The notes beneath the pieces are model-generated. The model did not search any database. It had not been told where the DNA came from and was given only the letters and a program-made list of their open reading frames with translations. 64,000 nucleotides of DNA, from contig ADNK01000136.1 in assembly GCA_000320545.1 (NCBI GenBank), forward strand, positions 86,001-150,000, given 5' to 3'. This document shows positions 47,574-59,554 of the stretch, one piece after another. Each line of letters opens with the position of its first letter. Position 1 is the stretch's first letter. The stretch comes from Bigelowiella natans CCMP2755. Lineage: Eukaryota; Cercozoa; Chlorarachniophyceae. Both the position numbers and the translations under genes were made by a program.

Positions 47574-50210
47574 ATGATGGCCACAATGGCTCGGGGACCT
47601 GCTGCTTCTCGAAGATTTGGTGCCCACAATGGCGCATGGAGAAACCAAATCGTTGCATTTTTAACCGCAACACCAACAAGGAGAACAGAACGTGACAAAT
47701 TCTTTAGTACCAGACGAAAATTCAACCCCACGCTTCTTGCGGAAGGACTCTTGCAGGGAAAGCGTACCGCTTTGAGCCGAGCGATAACAATGGGTACGAC
47801 AGCAGTTGACGAACATCATATACACATCGTGCTGAATGCTGAGTGCTTTATTTAGTGGAAAGCCACAATTCCGAGCACCAAGAGAAGGCGTTCGATCTTT
47901 TTGAGCAAATAGCAATACTGTTGAAGGGAAATCGGGAAGGAGGTATAAAACTCATTCAAGGCAACTGACTACAGATTTAATACTACAATCATATCTTTTA
48001 GAAAAGACAGATAAAAAATTTCGAGTTGGAATAACAGGTCAGTCGGTCTCATCTCATACAGCTGCGCCTACGTGGGTAGTATTAGGATGACAGTAACCCT
48101 TTTTGTGTCAATATGTAAGGCCCTCCAGGTGCGGGGAAATCCACATTTATAGCTTCTCTTGGAATGCACTTGCTTCAAAAGGGTCACAAGGTGTCAACTT
48201 GTCGAATCGAAGGCAGTGAATGATAACCAACTATGGTTCTGTTTGTGGGTGCAATTTTGTGGATTGAGAAGATTCCCGCGTGGTTGTTTTGATACGTAAA
48301 TTAATTGTTCAACGTTTTTTCTAATTTCGAAAGTACTAAATGCCATACAACTGATTCTTACTGTCTAAGGTTGCTGTCTTGGCTATTGACCCTTCATCGA
48401 CTCGCACAGGGTAATTACTATTCAGTAAAAATGCGTTATTAAATATGGCTCGAAACTAAGTGGTTTAGTGGCATATTATATTGTCGTAATTGAGTGTGGA
48501 AGATTTTTAAGTAATCAGAGTAGCTAAGTCCTTGTCCCTCGTCTGTATCTCATTTGCACACCTCCTCTTCCTCCTCGATATTATTGTCAAACGGTGAATA
48601 TTTACTTCAGGGGGTCTTTACTGGGAGATAAGACTCGAATGCATGACTTGTCCTTAGAGCAGAACGCGTATATACGGCCGTCACCTTCAGGAGGACATCT
48701 AGGGGTGAGCTGCTGGTGGTGGAAATGATAGATGTTGTTTATTTTCTCTAGTCTCATCTCTTTCCCAGTGCTTGCGATAGTAGTGTTGTGGGGATAATAG
48801 GACGGTCTCAACACTCAAGGAATTCAACTATGTTTAGGGAATTGCACATGCGACTTCTGAGAGCGCTACTCTGTGTGAAGCAGCTGGATATGATGTTTGT
48901 CTTATTGAGACCGTAGGTGTCGGACAGTCGGAAACAGCGGTAGTCGTCATTGTCATCAACATCATCACAATTTTAGCTTTGGTACAAATAACACGAGGAG
49001 CAGTCTGACCCTTAATGGCGGTCACTTATTGCTTAATAGGTGTCTGAGATAGTTGATTTGGTGCTCTTAATTATGCCACCAGCGGCTGGCGATGACATCC
49101 AGGTTGTATTTATGCACATCTAAAGCGAAGAAGAGACTGGCATTATTAATAATTCATCCTTATGATTAGGGCATGAAGAAAGGAATTGTGGAAATAGCAG
49201 ACCTTATTGTCGTAAATAAGGTCGATTCCGAAGTTTAAGCATCATATTGAATGAGAAGAAACTAACTGAGACTGGAAATCAAGCTACTTTGTTCAATAAA
49301 CTCTCCTTATCATCATCAGGCAGATGGTGCTTTGCTCCCAAAAGCGAGGCATACAAAAACTGATTACCAACACGCATTGCAATTGCTAAGACCCAAGTAT
49401 AAATATTTTTGGTTTCATTGTCAAATTGTTTCTCATAATAAATCTTTCCTACAATATAGATACAGTTTTTGGAATCCTAGAGTCCTTTTGTGCTCGTCGT
49501 TGCCGCCAACAACGTAATATTGAAAAGTTATTGATATCTTACTACATACTGGTAGTTGAATAGTAGTAATAGTAGTAGTAGTAGTAGTTGTTGTTGTTGT
49601 TGTAGTATCTGTGAATTTAATAGCTGTTTGTACTGTGACTCTGTGTTTTGATCTTCTACTATCTTTTGTTACAGGGATGTTAGTGCTGTGGATAAATCAA
49701 TTGTGGAAATATGGGACAATGTCTGTGAATTTAAAGTGAGTTCCGAGCATGGTTCTCTGTTCGTTGTTCGTTTACTTCACATTGTATACAACAATTTGTT
49801 ATTTATTTTGTGTATTATTTGCTAATCCAGAAAGTATTGGAAGATGTAGGAGAAATTCACAAAATCCGTAAATCTCAACGAGAGCAAGTATTGTGAAAAA
49901 AGAAGGCAGATCGTCTTATTTTCACTCTCTAAAATATTGTTTTGATATGATACTTAGATGATGTGGAAAGAAGTGCATAGTCGGATATTAAGTCTTTGTG
50001 ATGGATCCTCAGCGGATCAAACATTAGTTATAAGGATAAATAAGGTTGGTGCGTTCGTAACATGGGGAGTATTATGGATTTATGCGTTGGTGATTTATTA
50101 TTTCCTTTTTTAAGATACGGGATGCTGTCATAGCCAACCAGATGCTTCCTCGTCGAGCGGCCAGAGCTATAATGAAAATTCTTTTCGAGGGGAGTCCCTG
50201 GAGAACATAA
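47574..50210 (+). CDS. MeaB/MMAA-type GTPase (methylmalonyl-CoA mutase chaperone)
   Basis: These G3E-family GTPases load and protect the adenosylcobalamin cofactor of methylmalonyl-CoA mutase. Fifteen exons join in frame: 47574-47793, 47856-47942, 48002-48037, 48120-48190, 48370-48410, 48611-48704, 48838-48939, 49040-49102, 49170-49220, 49320-49396, 49460-49513, 49675-49735, 49831-49887, 49958-50044, 50115-50210 (TAA); 398 residues, as in human MMAA. Motifs: Walker [10 protein letters not shown] (115-123), [55 protein letters not shown] and the base-recognition VVNKADG. The N-terminus is rich in Arg, Ala and Ser with few acids, a likely mitochondrial presequence. It implies B12-dependent propionate metabolism. 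The substituted GQSETAV is within family variation. Confidence 0.96.
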
Positions 50211-50787
50211 AATGGAGTTGTTGTTCTTAGATTCTTAAATGTGTTGATCATCGCACGCAACAGTACTGCGTGTCATTCAAAATCATGCGTCCGCGCGCGT
50301 TAAGATGCCATACGAAGCAGCGCTGCCGCTGACACTAGAACAGTGCGACATGACTAGATGAAGCTAATGACCAATGACCAGTCTAGCAGTGCAGCCGACT
50401 GAATTATCTGATGTTTGTGTCTTTTCAATTGCATCACGCTAGCTAGCACGCCTGGTTAGGCGTGTGTAAGTGGCCATACGACATACGCGTGCGTAGAATG
50501 GATGGTTTTGATATCGGCAAATAATAGCAACAACCACATCACGCCGTTGCTAGTTGGACATACATCACACCCTAGCTAATAGCGCTCGTCGTAGGATGTT
50601 GATTGTGGCACACGAATACTTCAACCTCAAAATGCAGTGAACACGCTAGCACGTCTAGACGATGCATCCCATATATATGTGTCCAATCCATGCTGTGCCC
50701 ATGGTGAATTTCAAAAGCATTTGCAAATTGCATTGATGGCTTTGATTTGATTATGTTAGTGTGCAACGCGCAAAGTGTATCCTCATA
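50211..50787. other. short intergenic island between converging genes
   Basis: About 580 bp between the 3' ends of the MeaB-like gene (plus) and the Hsp70-like gene (minus). It has the same texture as other gaps (GCGCGCGTT, GCTAGCTAGCACGCC, ACGCTAGCACGTCTAGACG). No gene is supported. Confidence 0.5.
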
Positions 50788-52111
50788 TTAAGATTCGTTT
50801 GGATCGGCCAGTGCAGCTGCTCGGACGTGGTTTCTCAATTCAGTAAGACCAATAGGACATACATTTAAAATGGGAATCCTTGGCTTGAAGTCTGTGGGTT
50901 GAATAAAAGCAATCGTGAATCATTTCTATATTTATTACGTAGAACGTGGTATCCTACGAACCTGTCCATGCAAACTGTACAGAAAGCCTCCATCATTCAT
51001 CTCCATCCCCCCTGATGAACAAACAAACGCAGATCGAGTCTCTTCTCTAGAATAATAGCTATTTACCCCACAACGACGCACCTAATATACAAGTGTATAC
51101 AAGTGTAGACTAGATCATAATATACCTTTGATTTTCCCGGCAAGAATACCTGCATATACACATGCTCCGCGAGCAACGACCTCCATAGGACTTAATGTTC
51201 CATCTACAGTTGGATACGTAACCAATTGGAGTATATCCGTACACATTAATGAAAATGCTGTTGGAACGCACTCGTAAATACAATTTCTGATCTCTTCTCT
51301 ATATTTGTTTGACAAGAATCAATACCGTGGGTGAGATTTGTGATGAATTCAGCTCTCCTGCGAATCGATGGAACATACGATGATCCACCGACCAAAACCA
51401 GTTTTGTGACTGGGATTGCACCCTCTAGACCAACCTTACAACAACAAGTATAAGCCATCATCATTAATACGAGACGACGTGTTTCTTGAACAAAGATTAT
51501 CTCTCAATTTTTGCTAGAAGGATAGACAGATCGATGTTACATTGGGAAGTTCTATAGCTGCATCTGCTGCCGCGTGGAGTATGCATTCTTGAATCTGATC
51601 TATTATGTCCTCCACAGATGATTCGAATTCAACTGTGCTGATCTGGAATCAAGAAAGAACTTAGATGAACCATAAGAGGCATATAAGCAGCATTCAAAGA
51701 GATAATATCAACCGTGATGGAACAATCTTCAAAGCTTAGTGTGATCTCATCGTTCTCGGAGAGTGCTTCCTTTGCTTTCCGCGCATGCGATAGTAATTCG
51801 AATTCCTACAAATATGTAGTTGTCATCACAGAATGGTTGGATTCCTTTGGCTTTGGCAATCAGTCACATAAAACTAGTTCTCAACAAACATCATCTCGCA
51901 ATTCTACACAGATTGACTACCGATCTAATGATTTGATGTTGCACTTCAAGCTTTTCCTTTATAATCTTGGCCATCTTCAGGTCTAAATCCCGGCCGCCCA
52001 CCTATATTAATACTAATGTGAAAATGGGCAGACAACGCACACTCCTTATTGTCCTTGAGAAAGTAATGCTCTTTTTAGTAGGCGAACGTGGTAGCAGCAG
52101 CAGTAGTAGTG

Positions 52112-52142
<31 letters not shown>

Positions 52143-54055
52143 GTAGCTACTGACATTTGCAGCAGCTGTTGAAATGATCTCTATAATGCCCGACCTATGA
52201 TTCAACATCATGCCATCAGCCACATCCTTAGAAGATGATTGATGATGAACCATGAGAGACACAACATGAACCGAGATTTTTCGCCAATCTCACCAGCTTT
52301 CTACGAAGGAAACATCCGTGGTTCCAGCTGTGCAAGTGGTAAAAATAAGAGAAATAGTGATGTTCTAGTTAATTGGTATAAGCATTTCATTGCTACGAGC
52401 ACTTACATACACACACACGCACGCACACACACACACACCTACACACACACGCTCCTTCTACCTCCGATATCCAAAACGGTAATGACTTGATGCTCATCGT
52501 TTAACCATTCAGTTCCGTAAGCCAACGCAGCTGCGACAGGCTCCTGTAGTGTACAGCAGTGTAGATTAATGATTCAAGAAGTTGAATCTCTGAACATATG
52601 TCGTTCAATCCCAAAGAGACGTACGACACGGTCCCTAGCTTAACGTATAACCTCTTTCTTACATCATCCATGATTAGACCTAACAACCTGTAGAAGAGCT
52701 ATCTTGTCCAATCCAGCCATTTTACCTTATTTTTTGGTTTAGTACAACTATTTGTTGGTTTACATTACTTTTCTTCTCTTCCTCGCATACACGTGAGTCG
52801 TTGCTTACCAGCGGCAATAGTTTGCTCTGCCTGCTTTGGTCTAGGCAGAAAAATAAGAAAATAATGAAGAAAATATCATTCAACCGCAAAATAGAAGTTA
52901 ATAAGTTAATATGGTTACTGAGAGTTTGCAGGTATTGTCATCACAGCAGCATTGAGATTGGACGCCTTTTTTTAAAATACCAGAGTCACAACAAGCCAAA
53001 GCTTTCCATGCATAATAGATTCACATGGAGATCTACCTACCCGCTCAATCAAATTTTTAATGATATGACTTGCTACGAAGTCGACTGGGTATGCCTTCCC
53101 TATTGTGAATGGTGATGCGTAAAGCAAATCAACATAGTAGTCGCACTAATCCAGGAACTCCATTACCTGTTGGTGCTACGGCACAAATACTGCAAGACGA
53201 CCTGCTACTCCTGCTACTACTTTCTATATTTTTCTTAGAATCAGGACTATTAAGTAAGATGCCTTGTCTTGAGGCTTCACGACATGCCTAAAATAATGAT
53301 TTAGTGTCGGTGCCAAACACAGCAGCACCAACAATTTTAAGCTCATGAATTTGAATATGAATAGATTGAAAGTTGGACAATTTACCTCTTCAAAACTTTT
53401 GCCAAGGAGCGCCTTGATGCAAGGCACAAACAACGGTGCCTTCTCTAAGGAAACATGAGCTACTGTCAACTTGGTGATGAGAACATTGGGAATAGTGCTA
53501 CCAGAGTTCTTATTTTTTGCCCAGAATTCAAGGGCACTATCCCCTACCAAGACAACCTGTTGACAATTTTTAAAAAATGCAAGCTTCACTCAGAAACAGT
53601 AAGCAAATAGTTATGTTTGTGTACTTCCTCCTCCTCCTCTGAGTCTATAAGTGCCACAGCAGACGGGAGCAAGGTGCCAGTCGATAGGCTGGAAGAATAA
53701 GGTAAAATAATAAGAGATAAAAGAGGGAGGGAGATAAAGGTTCTGAATAGTATACCTTCCTGAATCACTTTCTCTCCTACCATCTAAATCCTTTGCGTTT
53801 TTATCAGCTGCTAGAACAACAGTTTCGGCATGTTGATTCAATACCGCAATGAGGCTGTTCGAAGTGCCCTGAAAAGGTAATAAGTACCAAAAAACAACAT
53901 CACTTCCACTCTGTAATCGTTTTAGGAATAAATCTCACTAAGTCAATGCCAGCAACGTTAATTGCGTCCATATCATTGACGTCAGCGCTCTTCATCCATC
54001 GCTTTCTTGTGTGTTTGCTGGGATGATGACTGGAACGTAGATGCAATGCAAACAT
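50788..54055 (-). CDS. Hsp70-family protein lacking most of the substrate-binding domain
   Basis: The actin-fold ATPase domain is clear across many small exons: phosphate-1 loop VAGIDLGTSNSLIAVL (about 53935-53865), EPVAAALAYGTEW (about 52545-52510), TVLDIG (about 52475), GGRDLDLKMAKI (about 51995-51965), LVGGSSYVPSIRRR (about 51410-51360) and VARGACVYAGILAGKIKG (about 51180-51120). After this, a full Hsp70 would have some 250 residues of peptide-binding and lid domains. Here only about 35-50 residues follow, with one Hsp70-like hinge (ILNVCPIGLTE) and a stop at 50788 (or at about 50867 with the other splice choice). The start at 54055 (MFALHLRSSHHPSK) is a choice; another ATG lies near 54270. 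It may be an Ssz1/Hsp70-14-like co-chaperone. That is inference. Confidence 0.82.
52380..52452. repeat. CA-rich imperfect microsatellite
   Basis: Interrupted CA repeats (ACACACACGCACGCACACAC) within an intron of the Hsp70-like gene. Confidence 0.85.
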
Positions 54056-55102
54056 ACTATTATCTACTGGGCGCAATCTTGTTCGACTTAACTCTGCTCC
54101 GCCGAGTCTATCTGAGATTTAACACAATTCTCTTATTATTCTACAGTCGCAGCACACTGAAACAACACTAATGACCTTGCATTGAAGACTGCCCTACCAG
54201 AGCGATCATCAAGAACCCTACTGCAATCGATGCAATGGCTAGAGCGAAGGATTGCTTCTTTGCCTGCCATATCCTACCCATGAAGAGTGATAACGTGGGA
54301 CTGATCTTTGAGTTTAACTGGATGTTCCCTCCCTCTATTGTCAACCAGTCAGTCTTTTGGGGCTAGCCCCTACTTACTACGAGCTGTACTACCCTACTAT
54401 CGAAGTGTGTTATCTGCCCTGGGAGGGAGACATAAACGACATAAGCAAAGCATGAGTAGTATCCCAATTATTACCTATAAAAAATAATAAGTTTTACAAC
54501 ACACAAAACAAATTTAGAAGCGGAGATATTTATTTAGATAAGAGTCGTATTATCGACTGTCTAACTACAAGTATCAAAAGTTAACAAAAAGTGTCGGAAG
54601 ATGGTGGATATTGCGACAGAATATGTAGTACTTAGCATAATCTAGGCATATATTTCTGACCAAATAGGATTAACATACTCGAAACTGCTTGTACAACACA
54701 ACACAACACAAGTTGTTGTAGAAAGTCAATGTAACGAGATATAATATCACTTTTCGGCCATTGTTCCTGATGTTAATCGTAGTAGTTTTCCTAGTACAAC
54801 AGAGAAGAAAAAGAAAAAGAAGAAGAAGAGAGGCACAAGGGTGTCTATCCTAGCAGCAGCAGCTGTAGTAATAGTACTGTGTTTTTATCCTGCGACAAAG
54901 GAAATTTAAAGGATCTGTCAAGAGAGCCTCGGTGATTATTTCGAGATCCCGACATATCCTAAATTTCCCCCCTCCCCCTCCTTATTAATCGCGTTCCATC
55001 GAAGAGACGACGGTCCAGAATAAGAGTCAACATATGCTTGTGGATGAGAAATAAATTTAACTCTTCTGGGCATCAACAAACGGATTTTAGGTCACAAGTC
55101 TT
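54056..55102. promoter_or_regulatory. divergent upstream region of the Hsp70-like and PLC-SH3 genes
   Basis: Possible 5' exons of the Hsp70-like gene occupy about 54060-54270. The rest is AT-rich, with a short ACAAC repeat (54695-54711) and an AGA run near 54808-54830. No separate gene is seen. Confidence 0.4.
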
Positions 55103-58100
55103 ATGAAAGAACATATCCCAATCGAATCAACACAGATCATTCATACATTTTTTCTAGGGACTCCACTTGCTTCTGAAGAGGGCGGTGCGATGAGCATGCA
55201 AGATGGGACTGTTGGAGATATTATCAACACAATCCCTGTGATATCCCAGGTAGTATCTATTATTTTGCAAGGGAAAGACTTCGGCGATGATGCATGTACT
55301 TCTTGGATTGCACTAAGCACCACTTCTACGCCCATTGTTTCATTTTAAAGTTGAAGTCCCTGGCACAAGCTTTTGTGGGAGATACCAAAGGAGCACGTCT
55401 AACTCAAAAGGTAGGTTGATGCGCCTTTGAGTGGCCCTACTACTACTACTAATATCAATATATCTGAGGAATAATAATAATTTGGTCTATAGTCATTTCT
55501 GGACCATGGCATCCTTGTGTCACAGGTAGTAGTAGTAGTAGTAGTAGCAGTAGTAGTTATTGTTATTATTATTGTTATTGTTGTTGCAGTAGTTGTAGTT
55601 TCCGGTAGTTCAATTGTTAGACAAATAAATGTTTGCGTCACTCGTTACAAAAAATAATACGTTGGTTCTTCATATATCGCACGTCGTCGCAGATGAAGAG
55701 TGCTGTCCAAGCTATCTCTGGGGATCGAGAAGGAGCGAAACTTACCCAAGAAAAATTCATTACCCAGCAAATGAGATTTTTCCAAGGGACTGGGAGACTA
55801 CTTACAGGTGATTTCAGCATTTCGAGTCTATACGTTAATGTCAAGGGTGCTTCCTTTTTGTTTAAAATGTCTTTCTGTTCTAATGATACATATTGCGGCA
55901 TTGTTTCAATAATCAGGGTACCACCTATCCAATAGACTGCGACATGAAGCATCTCTGGAAAGAAATCCCAACTGGATGGTAATCAACTGTATAACGTAGA
56001 AAAGAGGGAATAGAAGGGAAACGACGTGTCTATATTTGTTGTTATCATTCAGGCGTCAATCCCAGACGGAGTTTCGTTATGGAGCCTCACACTTCCAGGG
56101 ACCCATCATTCAACTGCATACACATTTCAAGGGACTGAATTGAGCCTGCCCATGCATCGGACACAAAGGTGATGATGGCCACAGAGCAGTAACGAATTTC
56201 ATAAAGAATATTGACAGATGTCTCAATTCTTCCATTTTATTTGTTCTTTTGCCAGATTCCCAATATACGAGCAGTTGGTGGGAGGGGTGCGGTTCTTGCA
56301 TGTACAGATGGTGACCGATCTAAAGTCTCAAGAGTCTATGTGTTGCACGGGGCAAAGGGACACGAAAGGCAAGCCCTGCGCCAAGAGCATGCTGACAGTA
56401 CCGCTTTCAACCTTGTTGAAAGACTTGAGGAAATTCGTAGAAAGTTTTACGTCAGAAATAGTAGTTTTACACGTCCAGTCAGTTATTCCTCTCCTTCCAC
56501 ACCTTGATTGTCGCTCTGAACCCATCAACTATTGGAAAGACCAAATCATAGATTTTCTGGGGAAAAGGTAGAAATAATTGCCAACAATGATGCAACAAAA
56601 TAGAGTGGTGATTGATATGATTCCCCCTTCTTTCTAAATTACTTTAACTTTACAATGCAGATTGTGCCATGACTGTAATCCGGGATCATCGTCGTCATCG
56701 TTATCTTCATCAATGTCAATCTCGTCAAAGTCAGAGATTGAGATGACAGTTGGAAATTTAAGGGGTAAAGTGGTGCTGCTGATGGGGGCAGAAAAGATAT
56801 GGTCATCCCTCCCTCACACTAGATCATCATTACCAGTTGAAGTGGTGGATCGGTTGTTATTGATGACAAAGGATGAGGAGATGAAACGTCTCCTTCCCTT
56901 GACTTCTAAGATTAGCAACTTGCTAATAACTAAGTCAGAAGAGAAGAATGACTCTAGAACATCTCAAACATTCTCATCCTCCATCATCAGAAATGAAAGA
57001 GCTAGCACGATAAGGGAGAGTAAATATGATCCCTCTCTTCCCTCTCTACCCAACTCCCTCGCATCTTCTTCCAAATCCATATCTAGTGCCAAAACACCTT
57101 CGCCCCCAGCTGCTGCTGCTGCTGCTGGTGGTGGTGGTGGTGGTGTGTTGTCTTCGTCGTCTTCCACATACCAGCATTCTATCAATGAAGCTGCTCCCCC
57201 TGCACCAAAAACTACACCGCCAATTGGTCCACCCTCCTCCTCATTCTCACCGTCAAGGACACTATCTACAATGCAACTAGACAGCTTTTTGAAGGAAGAC
57301 ATCAGCGTGCCGCTGCGGCAGCAGCAACAACGGCCACAGCAACGACAAGGTATAGGCGATGAAGAAGGATCAGACGGAGATAGTTTGGTAATAGTGGAGA
57401 ATCAACTCAAGGACAGCAATCTAGAGAAACCCCAGCAGAGAAAGGCCGCTGTTGGTACCGCTCCTCCTGATGGTGGTAGTGCTGGTGCACTACACCATCA
57501 GTTGAGTCACGTAGCTGCCTTTTCGTCAACAATGGCTGATCGTGTAGTAATTTTCCACGCCCATGTCTCTCCTTCACCATACGCGCTTAAGGTGAAATAA
57601 ACTTACAGGCTTTGATTGACATCTTTGATGATGATATTCTTGCATTTAATGATTCCTAGTTCCTTCCCCTCATCATAATGCGTCCTGATATTTACACCAG
57701 GTGGTAAGTGTAGGTGGGGGACTAATGGCAGACGCTGAAGTCACTAATCAGCTGCTCCTCCAAAGAGTAATTTGTTGGCAGTGTTAGGCGAGATAGACCG
57801 CAATTTCAATTTATTTTCGCATGAGCATTGTGGTTCTCCTGTTTTTGGTCTTTTTATGATATTTGCCTCATACTCTGATTAAGTCGCCACGTGATGTGTA
57901 TGTATATAGGTTCTCTTTCCCTCTCACGAGAAAAAGCCTCGCATACGACAAAAAGCACAAAGAGACGGTAGCTCTGAAACTGGTGCTGCTAGTAAATTGA
58001 TCACGCTATCTATGCTGGATTGTTGCCAAGTGGTCCTCGTAGATTTCATCCATTCAGATATAATCTCCACCATCATAAACTACAACCACATCAATGCGGC

Positions 58101-58779
58101 ACCCAACGCTGTTCGCACCTGCTCCAGGTGAATGAGTAGCATGTATAATAAATAACACTTGTTGCGGCATTTTGTAACCGTGGCGTGCAGGAGATGTAAA
58201 ATGAGTTCAACACAACTTGGAGTTATTATCGTTGCACATGATAATCATTTGATATTCCTTCATTATCCCATCATCATCATTTATTTCCTCTTTTTTAATC
58301 ATATTCAGATTTCCTGGTGGTAACCTAGTGCGTATGCGTAGAGCCTCTGAGTGGCTTTCAGAGCGTCTTGATAATGACAATAGAGTCGATGAAATCGATC
58401 CAACGAGCACGGTGGGTAGTAGCAGTAGCAGTAGTAGTAGTTGTAGTAATAGTTCGGTTGTGATCAATCAAACTCGCGGTAGCAGCAAGGACAACAACAA
58501 CAACTACTACTACTACTACTACTACTACTACAATACTGGTGCTTGTCTGCCGCCTATAATCATAGGGTTACCACTTATCGCTCCCCCTTTTCATTTCTCT
58601 ATGTAATACGTAAGTTGTCTGATTTTGCTTTCTTTCCTTCCTTCTTCCTCCTCCCTCCCTCCCTCCTGCAGGTGCAGGTATCGTGCAACAAACCAATAGA
58701 AATTGCTCTAGGTGTACTCAGAGAGGGCTCCGAAGTCTTCACTAACAGAGACTACACGTAATACAATAACTCCTGCTTC

Positions 58780-58810
<31 letters not shown>

Positions 58811-58923
58811 GTTATTATTTTATATGAACAACATTTGGTTGCTGAAGGTTAGAACAGGGGTATACGTACATTAGAGAACTAATTACCCAACCACTTCTAC
58901 TGCTACTAAGGCTACTACAACTA

Positions 58924-58960
<37 letters not shown>

Positions 58961-59363
58961 CCTACGCACAGGTACCGCCACGTTCCTGAAACGCTATTAG
59001 GAGGAACCATCATACGCTTGCCTCATGTGCTGCCGTTCAACACAAAGATTTCCGTCACTTTGTCGAGTCTCCAATCCACTGTTTATGTTATTGTGGAACG
59101 ATTTGAAAGAAATGGCGGCCTTCCCCGTGCATTGACAGCAAGAGGATGGCATAAGTCAGGCACTTCTCCCATCATCCCTGAACAAAAGTAATGAGATAAT
59201 TATGATAGTGTGTCATAGCGTGTGGTAGTGAATAGTAGCAGTGCTACTAGTAGTAGGATAGTGCTGGTGCAATAATTGTAGGGTTTTTCTGCTACTACAG
59301 CAAAATTGAAATTGTAATTTACATCAAGAACAGTACATGCTCAAACACAAACACAATAACACA

Positions 59364-59402
<39 letters not shown>

Positions 59403-59463
59403 ATGGCGGGAGCACAAGACGGTAGCATAGCAGCACCTACTTACATTGATATTCACACACGCG

Positions 59464-59554
<91 letters not shown>

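Noticed and set aside
47236-47577. 113-codon frame before the MeaB-like gene
   Set aside because: Partly Thr/Met-rich from ACG/ATG repeats; no motif, no link in frame to the downstream gene.
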